Below, in pieces: positions 10,213 through 21,095 of a DNA stretch of 64,000 nucleotides. Every line of letters begins with the position of its first letter. Position 1 is the stretch's first letter. The notes beneath the pieces are model-generated. The model was not told where the DNA came from, ran no database searches, and worked only from the letters and a program-made list of their open reading frames with translations. The translations under genes were made by a program, and so were the position numbers. Source of the DNA: Cryphonectria parasitica EP155 (Eukaryota; Ascomycota; Sordariomycetes; Diaporthales; Cryphonectriaceae); the NCBI RefSeq assembly GCF_011745365.1, contig NW_024468917.1, positions 744,001-808,000 of the forward strand. The letters are read 5' to 3'.

Positions 10213-13200
10213 GATGGTGGAATGGAGGAGGATTGGATCGAGGATTGGAATGAATGGGCTTCGAGGATCAGGCAGGGTGGTGACAATATGACACGTGTCT
10301 GACAGCGCAAAGATTGGGGGGGGGGGTGGGAAAAAGGGGAGGGAGGAGGATGAGCCCGTGGGAATCCGCCCTGAGGTGGGGAGAGAATGTGTCAACAGGC
10401 GGAGACGTGTTGCCCGATGACAGTCTGAGCGCCTGCTTGACTTGTGTAGAAGGGTTTTGTGTGTCTAGTGTCTGTGCATGTGGATAGGAAACGCTAGATA
10501 TGCACACATACACAAGGCTGAAGGGGTGGGTTGAAGTCGAGGAGGTCAAGTACTAGACAGTGTAGTGCAAGTGCAATAGGTGGTCCAGAACAATACTGAA
10601 TTGGGCGCCTTCTCTTCAGCCTCACGATGATGGGGTGAGGTCAACTGGACTTGCGGCCCCCCCTGCTGTCAGTTGTACCATGACATTTGTGTAGTCAGCA
10701 TGTGGGGTCAGCTTTGGGGATTGGGGTTTCGTTTTGGAGGGGAAGGGCACTCAGTGGGTTGGCCCTGTGTGCGGCAGGGGGTTGCAGATCACAGCAGGGA
10801 TTCAATGCCGCAAGCTCGCTTCCGTGGTGAGTGGTGAGCAGTAACAGGGATACATGCTGGAAGATGGGAAAAACAGCCACACAGGGCCATTGTTGCATCA
10901 ACACGATCGATACGAAGCCTTGGCTCGTTTGTATTGTGTACTATGATAGTAGCAGCAAAGTGCAGCAAATAGCGGCAAACTTTATCTATATTGGCCAATG
11001 TCACCGTACCTGGACGCGATCCCATCGATCAAAAGGCAGAAATGATCTGCTTCTCTAGCCTATTGAGCGTCTGCCTGGAGAGAGAGAGAGAGAGAGAGGA
11101 GATGCTGCATATTTATCCTGCCCTGGGGGCGCAGTCCTGCGTGCAGAGTTCTAAGCTGGTAAGAGCCGCAGTGCGTCGTCCTCCAGGCAGGCTGCGCTGG
11201 CTGGGTGGTTGGCCAAGGAGGCGGCAGAGACTCTTGCTTGCCTGCTAAATTTGCCAATGCCCTCCGCGGGGCCGTCATGGAGCCGTCGTCAGTCACCACA
11301 TCTCCGGCGTTCTTATTCCCGTCGTCAGCTGTCACTTTCTCGCACAACCCCTTCTCGGCCACCGCGAGGGACTTTCTTCATGCTTGCGTCGTCATCACCG
11401 AGTACGTTTTCTCACTTCTGCCAAGAGGGAGAGAGCTGGCCGTTACGATCAGCCCACAACCCCATAGTTGGACGTTCGTGTTGCGCCCAACCTCGTGGCG
11501 GTATCCATGTTTTGTTGCGTGGATTTTTTTTTCTGGGGACTCGCAACCTGATGACAACCACAGCACAAATTGTTTTGCGCCAATTTCGCCATCTCTCCGT
11601 ACACCAGACAGCCCTGCGTTGACTACAAAGAAACCCATGACAGAGAGAGGGCCCCTTCCTTTGTCTATATTTTTATTTTAGGCGTCAGATCGACCAACAG
11701 TTCTTGGGAATAGTTAGTTGATCCAGTGATCGATCCTGCCATCGATCCTCGCAAGCGGCCGGGGCTGAGACACCCTGCCTCGTCGTAAAACGTAAGGCTG
11801 GGAATGTTTGACTCAGCATGCGCAAGGTTCGTGGCGGAGAATGGCCGACTGAGTAACTTCGAAGTGGGTTTGTTAAATTTGTGCCCAGTACTATCGCAGC
11901 TGGGATGCTGTGGTTCAGATCAGGATGTGTGCCTTGTAGACACCAAGCTGCCAAGGGAAGATTGGAAACAACAACAGAAGCCAAGAGAGCATACCGTGGT
12001 AAGTTTCTTGGGAAGCTTCCCCCAAGAGGGCAGGCAGGTGATCGTGCAGGAGGTCATAGCATTGGAAACTATCCCATTGGAGATTGGGCTATCTGCATCT
12101 GGAGGGGTGAAAGGGCCTCCCCCAAGTGGAGGAGCAGCGATGATCTGGCTTGGTTGAGAGGTCGGACTACAGATGACTACTGCAGAGGCCATTCCGTCCC
12201 GGCAGTCATCTTGTCCTTGGGAAATAGAAACGCACGCTGTGGATCGTCTTTCGGCAAGGACATGCACCCCGTCAAGATCGGGAATCTCGACCGGATCCAG
12301 TGGGTGAAAAAAAGGTGGGCTGTTGTTTGTTTGAGGTGGGGAAGATATCAGTCGGTCATACCATGGTAGCAGTAGAGCATCTTGCCTTCACCTCAGCCTC
12401 AGCCTCGCTTGGTTCATCTCACCCTACACTCATGCCCTGAATCATACAGTAGCAAGTACTATGGCAGGTTACAGCATGCATGCAGGCTGTGTGGGTTATT
12501 ACATCACTCTGAAGAATTGTCAGAAACAAATAGAGTTTTTAGATGGGGCATGCCAGCTCAGAACTCGCACCTCCTACTCTTCGGAGATTTGTAACGGGGA
12601 AAAAAATTCATCATGCTTCTCAAGTCGCAGCCAGCCAGCTAGCCCTACAGAGAGAGAGACCGGGCCCCCAAAGTTTTGAGTCTGGACCATCGACGTCAAT
12701 CAACAATCCAGTTTTGGGGCTACGGGGCCATATCTATGCTAGTAGCTCGGCCCCTCCCCATGCCAGAGCCCGTGGAACTTCCCATGACTCCCCTGGATTA
12801 CTATGGGTAACCCCTGCCAGTTGCACTGAAGCGGGACCCCTCATGCACTGCACAGAGCGCGCCCATTGGCTGAGACGGTCAGCTGTCCCTGGTCCCCCAG
12901 CCCCCCCCAAACTCGGCCTGCCGCCCCAAACCCCAGCCTTCGTCTCTGCGTGCAGTGCCTTTTCTTCTTCTCCCCCCTCCCGTAGCGGAAGCAGCAGTAG
13001 CAGCGGCAGCATGAGCACCCACTAGCAGCACCGCAGAGCTGCATGCATGTGCTAAGGGAGTTCCTGACCGGGCCGCTGCTTTTTGTCTCTACGAACCAAA
13101 ACAAAACCTCCGTCACCATCATCAGAGCAAACGCACAGCCCACCCTTTTGAGAGGTCGACACACCCGTTTGCACACATACCTTGTCTCTATCTACACCCT

Positions 13201-13633
13201 CTCTTCATATACCTCTTTTACCCCTCTCCCTCCCTCCACACCACACCACTCCTCTCCCTTTCTCCTCTCACCTCGTCACACCTCACATTCGTTGGTCCTA
13301 ATATCGGTTACGTGACGTACGGACAAACAGTCAATCAATCAACGAGCCCAGCAGACCCATGCTCGTCCTTCCTTTTTGACTCTCTTGATTCGCCTGCTTT
13401 GGAAGAGTCGACCTCGCTCAGCCACCCCTCCTCCTATGTAATACCAGTACGGCATCAGTAATTCGGCCACGCTTGGGCATAGTGCTTGGTTGTTTTTCTT
13501 CTTTCTCTCTTTCCCGCGAGCTTCTGCAAGAGACTGCAGTATACCGAAACGAGCACCAAGTGCAGCCAACCGATAACGAGATAGCGAAAGAAGGGCCCCA
13601 GCTTTGAGGTCATAAGGACCCCGCCCCGTCACG
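10213..13633. other. 3.4-kb intergenic region between divergent TMEM234-like and fic1-like genes
   Basis: The longest gene-free stretch in the window. It holds a G11 run (10316-10326), a GA dinucleotide repeat (11078-11099), and a CT- and CA-rich block from about 13090 to 13290 that is the likely promoter or leader of the gene at 13634. Several ATG-started frames exist (for example 11205-11681 and 12543-13025), but they overlap each other in different frames and show no protein-like composition. Confidence 0.45.
11078..11099 (+). repeat. (GA)n microsatellite
   Basis: About eleven GA units, ending in GGAG. It lies in the intergenic region upstream of the C2-domain gene. Confidence 0.9.
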
Positions 13634-16455
13634 ATGGTGAAATCACATCTCGTCAATGGTCCTCATTCGGCGGGCATCTTCGCCGACATGAGCATAGACG
13701 GTCCTGAGATTGGGACTCTGGTCTTGATCGTGGACAGAGCCAAGAACCTTCCAAACAGGAAGACCATTGGCAAACAGGACCCGTACTGTGCTGCGAGGCT
13801 TGGGAAGGAAGCAAAGAAGACGACCACCGATATCCGAGGAGGCCAGACGCCCAGATGGTAAGCTTCCTTCCAAGATGGTCTTGCTCGTCTCTCAAGGTCC
13901 TATACTTCTTTCTGCCCAGGTTCAGTTACTAAAACGAAGCCCACAGGGACCAAGAACTTCGATTTACCGTCCATGATGGACCGGACTACTTCCAGCTGAA
14001 GCTTTCTGTCTTCAACGACGACAAAAAGACAGAACTGATAGGGGAGGCATGGATCGACCTGCGCGACATCATCATAACTGGTGGCGGCCAGAAAGACCTG
14101 TGGCAGAACCTGAGCTGCAAGGGCAAATATGCCGGAGATATCAGGATCGAAATCACCTTCTATGACAGCCGCCCCAAACCCGACAAGCCCGCCGCCAAAG
14201 CAAAGCCCGTGACTTCCGACCCTGAAGCCGTCGCAGGCCAGCACAAGGTTCCTAAGAGGCGACCTCTACCGTCGGATCCTTTCACCGGTCAGGCTCCGGC
14301 TCAGCCTCCTCAGCCCGCCCCGAGCCACATCCCAACCCCTCCAAGGTCACAGCCGAGTGTACCGAGGGATTACGTCGCTGAGCTCTCGACGCCTGAACAC
14401 TCACCAGCACCGTACACCACGAGCCATGCACACTCACCCTCTGCTGGACACCATGGCAATACCGCGTCGCCCCGTCAGCGTCTCACTGACAACTACTCAT
14501 CTGTGCCGGGAAGCACCTATCAGACCCCTTCAGACCGAGACAGGTACCCGGTGCACCCCGACGACCTGGACTTCCCACCCAGCCATCAAGGTCACACCCC
14601 TGACAGGAGGTACACGCCGTCCTCACCCTATGGGCCATCGCCGACCGACCCATCTTTTGGTGCAGATTTCGAGGGTGATCGGCCACCTCCGCCCCCAGCC
14701 CACCGGATCACGCCTGGTGGGACACCAGAGATTAAGCACCAGGCCCAGACACTACCGGTCATGAGGAAGGATGTCCTACGAAACGAGGCCCATCGTCAGT
14801 CTGCTCCACCTAATGCCTACCCGGGGCGTCCCGTCTACCGTGGATACGATTCCTCGCCTGCTGCAGTGTCAGCTGGCAATGATGCCCATGCTGGCGGCAG
14901 TCAACAACAGGCGTCCCCACCACGTCATCAATCCTACGATGCGGCGTACGAGGCGCACCACAGATCCTTGCAGCCCACCGTCGAGGATGTCCCAGACTCT
15001 CCAGGACCCGGGCTCGACGATTACAGGCGCGGTGGATCTCGCGCCTCCTCTCTTGTCGAGGCAGACTACCAGCACAACCCATCTCCTCCGCCACTGAACC
15101 TCAGCGGCAGAAATGGCGCCCCTTCAAGCCCATACAACGCATCCTACCGCCAGAGCGGGTCGCCCGACTACTCACGGTCCGATGATGTACCAGGCCACTC
15201 GCCCAGTGGGTACTCTCCGCGCCCCATGGGTAACGAATATGAGTTGCCAGACACGCAGCTGGCTGCCCCTGCCAGTATTCCGATCCCTGCTTCTCTGATC
15301 CCAGGGATGGACCCAGCTCTGTCCATGGAGATATCTCAGAGGGTTAACGAGGCAGGGCGTCATGACAGGCGGCACACCCAGCCTCCGCCTCAGCAACCGC
15401 CTGTGGGCTCTATGAGAGGCCGCCAGATGAACGATCGTCCGCCGAGCTACGTTGCGCCCCCAGAGATGCCACAACAGCATCTCCGCATGTCAGCCTACCA
15501 TAGTGATGCGTATGAACGTAATCGCAGCCCTGGTGCGTACGCTGTGAGAGGGTCGTCCCAGCACGGAGATGCACGGAGACAGGTGTCGCCAGGCCACAGT
15601 CCGATGGGTCATAGCACGATCCGCAGGAAGTCTGTCAGCCCAGCTCCAGTACCCGAAAGCCATCGCCTGTCTGGTGTTCCGTTCGGCCCTGACGATTATA
15701 ACGCCCTGAACCCCGCTCTTGCTGTTGCAGCACCGAAAGAGCCGGAGAGCCGAGCGAGTCGGGAGTATGACGAGATCGACGGTGTGATCATCACCCACGA
15801 TGGGAGAGAGGTTGACCCGTCAGACCACTTGCCCATGGATACGTGGGCCCCAGAGCCTGAACCAAAGGCGGGCAAGACTCCAGGTGCTGCGACGAGCTCA
15901 AGGCCCGCTCTGTCTGGTCCACAGCCGCTTCCATCTTCAGGTCGCAAGGCTCTCCGCATTCGTGAGAGGCCAGCCTCCTCTATGGCGCCATCGACATACA
16001 TTATGCCTGATGCCCAGGGCAGTAGTGCCCTGCCGCCCCCAGGCTCCGGCCGCAACCGTCTGCAAAAGAAGGCGAACCGCAACTCTGCTATGCCGGTGAT
16101 GATGTCGGGTGCGAACGGATCTGGACACAGTCCGCTCGCGCCTCTGACGCAACCGCATGGAAGAGATGATTTCATGGCTCGGCCGCCCGCCAGAGCAAGC
16201 ACTCTTGACTATGAGAACCGCGCCCCAGCACCAATGTACGATATGCCACCTCAGCAGCCGGTCGGAAGGGACCACAGCGCCTCGGCGCCGCCAATACCAG
16301 CCAAAATCCCTATCTCCTCAGGGGGCGCTCTGGTACCAATGGGGTATGGGGAGGCAGGGGGCGATGCGGCGCTGATGGAGGAGATGAGCAGAATCGATAT
16401 CGGCTCGGGCAGGGCAAGGAGACATGCCCAGAGGTCTGCCATTGGAGGTTATTAG
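13634..16455 (+). CDS. fic1: C2-domain cytokinesis protein, Inn1/Fic1 family
   Basis: Two predicted exons, 13634-13857 and 13947-16455, give 910 residues. Residues about 25-150 form a C2 domain: the segment IGTLVLIVDRAKNLPNRKT, then GKQDPYCAARLG, PRWDQELRFTVHDG, LKLSVFNDDKKTELIGEAWI and GDIRIEITFYDSRP. The rest is a long disordered region rich in Pro, Ser, His, Tyr and Arg with many PxxP motifs. This is the layout of yeast Inn1 and fission yeast Fic1, which link the actomyosin ring and F-BAR/SH3 proteins (Hof1/Cdc15, Cyk3) to septum building; the PxxP motifs are the usual SH3 ligands in that family. Filamentous fungal members are much longer than the yeast proteins, as here. Intron 13858-13946 splits the Trp codon of PRW and restores the C2 core. 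Function is inferred from family. Confidence 0.85.
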
Positions 16456-17595
16456 GAATCCCGTGTCAATGGTGGGACGTCGCAGAAGCCTCTACCCGAG
16501 GCGCCGACGCGAGAGGGCAGAGACGAGGATGGGATGGCGAGGAGTCGATCTTAGGGGTGACTCGGCTCCTTTCGCCCTCGGCGGAATTGTAAGATATGGG
16601 ATAAAGGACAGAATCGATGGGAAACGGACGATACATTTCTTCGGCTGTGGATGCTGGCAAGGAGATAAAAATTTCCCAAAGGCAAGATTGGGGGAAGGGG
16701 GGTGTGGAGATGGACCCTCCTGAGCAAGTCATTCCTCACAGTCCATCGAGTTCCACTTCTTTTTCTTTGCCATGATATGATGATATTTGGGGTTGACAAG
16801 GAAGGCTTTAGAGATGCACTGCTCTGCTCATTCCCTTTTCCTTTTTTTTTCTTCCTCCCTCTTCAAGTCGGAGGGCTATTGCATGGCATACATTATTACC
16901 GCGACTTGACAGTCTGCGTTTGGATGGATGATTGATGACTGGGGGCGACACTTCATAGAAAGACGCATACAGAAAGAGTTTTCTTTCTTTCTTTTCTTTC
17001 TCTTACCAAAATTATCGATACCCAATACATGGTTAGATGGGTTCCTTTATAATTTTACATTGCTTGCTCATCCCAATAAACATGCAACAAACACTCAACA
17101 CCAAAAAAATGTCCAAGTTGACGACTCCATTCACTTATGTAAACTGCTCCAGTCTGTCTGCATGCGGCCTTCATGAATCTTGCCTTTCTCACTTGCTTTG
17201 TGAGAGCACAATCTTAATTATCTGATATTGTTGTGATGCAGAGATCATTCAGGACCATCTCTCTTGTCGTCAGACTCAAGGCAGACGACTTGGGCCTTGC
17301 TTACCATCATCTACTTTGGTATCAAATCATTACGCCTCTTGGAAAAAAAGCACTTTCACAATCGACACCCCTTCCCTATGTACAAATTTTCTTTTTCTCT
17401 CTTTCTTTTTGATGACCCTCCTCATCCCTTGAACGCCGGAACAATGCATACTAACCAACCAAATGAAGTAGAAAACCCGGATGATGAGAATTTCAGCCTT
17501 CTTTTCCTCTTTCCTCTTTCCTTCCTTCCTCCAAGCCCCCCGATAAACATACGCAAGGACTCTAAGCCACATGACTATCCAACCAACGATGATCA
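16456..17595. other. Intergenic region between convergent fic1-like and utp15 genes
   Basis: About 1.1 kb holding the 3' regions of two convergent genes. It contains T-rich tracts (16838-16860, 16978-17000, 17385-17410) and AATAAA-like words near 17077 on the plus strand. No gene was seen. Transcripts from both sides may overlap here. Confidence 0.45.
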
Positions 17596-19239
17596 TCATG
17601 CCTCTTCCCCAGCAATCATCAACGCCTCCACCATGCCACCCGTCTGCGCCGCGACTTGGGCCTTCTCGACCTCCTGGGTGACTCTCTTCCGCAGAGTCTT
17701 GAAGGCGGCGGCCAGCTCGGTGCTGGCCCCGGCGTGCTCGGCGTACAGGTCGAGGAGGTGCAGGCCGACGTCGACGCATGCGCTGCGGTAGCGCGGGTCG
17801 ATGATGTGATTGCTGATCCAGTGCATGACAGGCCGCACCGAGACCTCGTCCCTGTGCTCGAGGGCGGCGCGCAGGGCAGACCGGTGGCGCAGCGCGTGGA
17901 GTAGGGTCAACACGTTGAGCTTGCTGTGGTCGGGCGCGGCGGTGTCGAGGACGCCGTCCAGAGCGGCGGCGTACTTTCCGTGCCGGAGGTCATACTGCCA
18001 TTGGCGCTCCTTGGCGGGACGGCCGTGGGCGTCTTTGTCGATTAGGAAGTCGACATCGCGGTCGACGGCGGCGAGGGACCGGGTGAGGATCTCCTTGCGC
18101 TTCCGCTTGGTGGACTTGGCCACGTCTAGCTGCGACAGGTCCGTGACGGCAGCGGCGCGGGCACGCTCACGCTCCTTTTCGGCGGCCGAGCCTGTCAGGC
18201 GGGTCTTGAGGGAGAGCACACCCGACTGCATGCCCACGGCCAGATGGCGATCTGCGGCGTTGGCGCCTGCGGTGATGACGCTGAGGGACAGGATAGGCGA
18301 GGGGTATTTTGCGCCGGCGACGACATTCCACGAGCCTGTTTCGAAGATCTTGACGTGGCCGTCCAGGCCGCCGCTGACGACACGCCTGCCGTTGGAGGCC
18401 AGGCAGAGCGACGTGACCGTCTTCTGATGGTTGGTGATGACCCGCTGCACGCGGGCGGCGACCAGATCTAACACAGAGATGGCGTTGTCGGCAGCGGCGA
18501 GAACGGTAGTGCCCGTCGGCAGGGGGAGGACCTCCTCGACGGGGGCGGCGTGCTTGAAGGTCAGGACGCTCCCGTTTGGCACCCTCGCGTCCCATATCTT
18601 GACAGTGGCGTCGTAGCTCCCCGTCACCAGCATATTGCTGCTCGCGCCCAGGCCGCCCGGCATGAAGGCGCCGCTGCGGACGTAGTCTTGGTGGCCGACA
18701 AACTGCCTCGTGGCCTCCTGGCCCGGCAGATCCCAGAGACGCACCGTTCTGTCGTCGCTCGCGCTCATGAGCGTGGTCAGGTCCGACGGGCTCCACCTGG
18801 TGACCCAGACGGGCTGCTTGTGGACGTGCCAGGTCTTGAGAACGACGGCCCTGGCCCCGCCTGCGACATCGAAAACTTGCATCTTCCCCGAATCGTCGCC
18901 GGCCACTAGGACGCGCGAGTCGGCGCGAATCTCACCGGATCGTGCGACACTGTCGAAACGGCCGATGGTCTTGAGGGGCTCGCGGCGACGGATGGAGTAG
19001 ACATCGACGCGGGGGCCGGCGGTGACGGCGAAGAGATCATTGTTCCTGGCGGCGGTGGAGGACGATGAGGATGACGAGGAGGAGGGCGAGGGGAAGGAGA
19101 TGTGGGTGACGCCCCACGAGGCGGTGGTCGTGTGGGATTTTTGGTTCTTGAAGGTTTTCCAGTAGCGCTGCTCGGCGGTGATGGCCTGTGGTGCCGAGGG
19201 GAGCTTGAGCTGTGGCAGCGGCCTGACCTCTGCTGCCAT
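17596..19239 (-). CDS. utp15: U3 snoRNP-associated protein Utp15, small-subunit processome
   Basis: A single uninterrupted frame of 547 residues starting MAAEVRPLPQLKLPSAPQAI. It opens with the Utp15 N-terminal block (AEQRYWKTFKNQKS), then WD40 repeats over about residues 45-335; typical repeat ends include SASDDRTVRLWDL, VTGSYDATVKIWDAR and VSGGLDGHVKIFETG. The C-terminal domain (about 375-530) begins near KRKRKEILTRSLAAVDRDVD and contains FLIDKDAHGRPAKERQWQYD and the conserved LNVLTLLHALRHRSALRAAL block. Utp15 is part of the t-UTP/UtpA complex that binds the 5' ETS of pre-rRNA in the nucleolus and is needed for 18S rRNA production. A Ser tract (about 52-60) is a low-complexity insert. Length is close to the family norm. 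The gene is divergent from the SP-RING gene. Confidence 0.95.
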   Translation of the reverse strand: MAAEVRPLPQLKLPSAPQAITAEQRYWKTFKNQKSHTTTASWGVTHISFPSPSSSSSSSSSTAARNNDLFAVTAGPRVDVYSIRRREPLKTIGRFDSVARSGEIRADSRVLVAGDDSGKMQVFDVAGGARAVVLKTWHVHKQPVWVTRWSPSDLTTLMSASDDRTVRLWDLPGQEATRQFVGHQDYVRSGAFMPGGLGASSNMLVTGSYDATVKIWDARVPNGSVLTFKHAAPVEEVLPLPTGTTVLAAADNAISVLDLVAARVQRVITNHQKTVTSLCLASNGRRVVSGGLDGHVKIFETGSWNVVAGAKYPSPILSLSVITAGANAADRHLAVGMQSGVLSLKTRLTGSAAEKERERARAAAVTDLSQLDVAKSTKRKRKEILTRSLAAVDRDVDFLIDKDAHGRPAKERQWQYDLRHGKYAAALDGVLDTAAPDHSKLNVLTLLHALRHRSALRAALEHRDEVSVRPVMHWISNHIIDPRYRSACVDVGLHLLDLYAEHAGASTELAAAFKTLRKRVTQEVEKAQVAAQTGGMVEALMIAGEEA

Positions 19240-21095
19240 CTTGAAGAAGAAGGGCCAGGTGTTGCTGTGGTCGTGAGTGCTTAGTTTGTGAGGGATGAAA
19301 AAAAAAGGAAGATGAGAAAAAGAGAAGTGTGATTTTCACATGAGACAGCCTCCTTCTGTTCTTCCTTGTGGTGGAGGAGGTCAATGGGGAAAAGGCGCCA
19401 TGGAAACTTTTTGGGCAGCCCACTTGAGTTATCGATAAGATGGCTGACTAAGATGCCTCTTTTGAGGTAGCACCAACAATAGCACCTTGCTTGGCAGTGA
19501 TAGTAGGGAAGGGCCCTCAACCTTGTAAGTCTTTAGGGTCTGTCTATGTGCTGTACTGCGACTATAGTGACTATAGTGCATGCCTAAGAACATATTGAGT
19601 CTTATCCAGAGGTCAAGCATGTGCTATGGTACCCGCTCTCTTGAAGGACGAAGACGCTTCATAGCCCTCAAGTCAGAGCGAATGCGAAAGACTGTGCCAT
19701 TGAGCTGGAAGGTGGATGAGACATTCTCTTCTGTAGATTAAACCAGGCTTGCAAGTAGTCTTCTCTCATAAATAGCCCAGTTTTTGAGCTGTTGCTGTGT
19801 CAATATCCCAACCAAGGCGAGGCGAGGCCTGTCCCATGTTATTATGCATGCATGATTTGCTTCTTCTCATTCTTTTGTCGAGTGCTAGCCAGCTGGCAAT
19901 GTCTGAGACTTATTGAGGTTACAGCGACAGGAGAGTATGGATGAGGGGATGGCCCTCTCTTGTTTACTGTCACAGTATCATGAAGTGTTCAGTATTGTAT
20001 CAAATTTGACAGATGATAGGTAAGGAGGTACAGTCATGATGAGCAGCAGGGAGGAAGGTTGATCAAACAGCAGGTTCAACATCGGCTTTGTTTCCAATGG
20101 ATGGACTGTTTCTTGCTCCTCTTGGACCCCAAGTCCATGGTCAGCCACATGTTGGAGTTTCGGCCAATCAAAGATATATCGAGCAGACATCATGATTAGG
20201 GCCAGAGCTGGTGGGTAAAAAAAAGAAGGCACTAGTAGTTGATCTCTGCCACCCATCTTGTTGTCATCGTCCTTGTTCGACTGGTCATATAATCGCTTCC
20301 CCTCTTCCCCCCCCCCCCCTCTTACTATCTCTTTTTCCTTCTTCTTCGTCTCACTTAATCCTTCCCAACTTTGATCTGAACCAAAGGAATGAAGGGAGAG
20401 GAAGGTTCTGAAGACAAAACAGTGGGGCAGACTAGCTCTGACATGACAGGCGGGAATGTGTGGACCCCCACTGTCTCTGTCCAATCACCTGTCAAGCCTC
20501 GCCACAGGGTTTCTTTGCCATTCATGAATACCCACCTTCTCGTCTTGACAAACGCACCCGCCTTCTTCCCCTCCCCTCCATAAGTGCAGTGCTGTGCCCT
20601 CTCACACCAGCCTCAGGGGCGGGCATCTTGTTGCTTATCATCTCCCATCCAGACATTGTGAGGGAGCAAGAAGGCAACCACCACTCATCCCTTGACTACT
20701 GCAGCTGCTGATCAGCAACTTTCCTCAGCTATAGGAAGTCAGCTGCCGTTGGCTTTGCTGTGAAGGACGTGACAACAACAGCTGCCTCCCACCTGTGTTG
20801 TTGCTTCTGGATGTACTTGGTTTTCTTACAAAAGAAATCCTCTCTCCTTGAGGCTCGCTTTATGTACTGTTGGGACCATAATACAGACATCATACCTGGT
20901 TCTCTCTAACCTCTCCCCCTCCCTCCTCCTTATCTTCCCCTTCTTGTTGCGCATGATATTCTCACTCGAACCTGGTCTGTTCGGTTACACGGTTTGACGC
21001 GCCTCACACAGTCTGGAGAAAGTCTGGCCACTGGAAAACGAACCCTCTGTGCACCCTCGACCAGGATCCATACGCGCATGCTTGGTCTGTGAATC
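19240..21095. other. Intergenic region between divergent utp15 and SP-RING genes
   Basis: About 1.9 kb. Near utp15 it has an A-rich tract (19297-19325) with GATGAG at about 19312, and the 11-mer ATCGATAAGAT at 19431-19441, which recurs upstream of the P1 gene. A C13 run is at 20307-20319. CT-rich stretches at 20880-20945 probably belong to the SP-RING gene promoter. No gene was supported. Confidence 0.45.

Noticed and set aside
11205..11681. 158-codon plus-strand frame upstream of fic1
   Set aside because: A second frame of 137 codons overlaps it completely; neither has a conserved pattern.
14357..16202. Several long frames on both strands inside the fic1-like gene
   Set aside because: Shadows of the Pro/Ser/His-rich coding frame; the C2 domain fixes the true frame.
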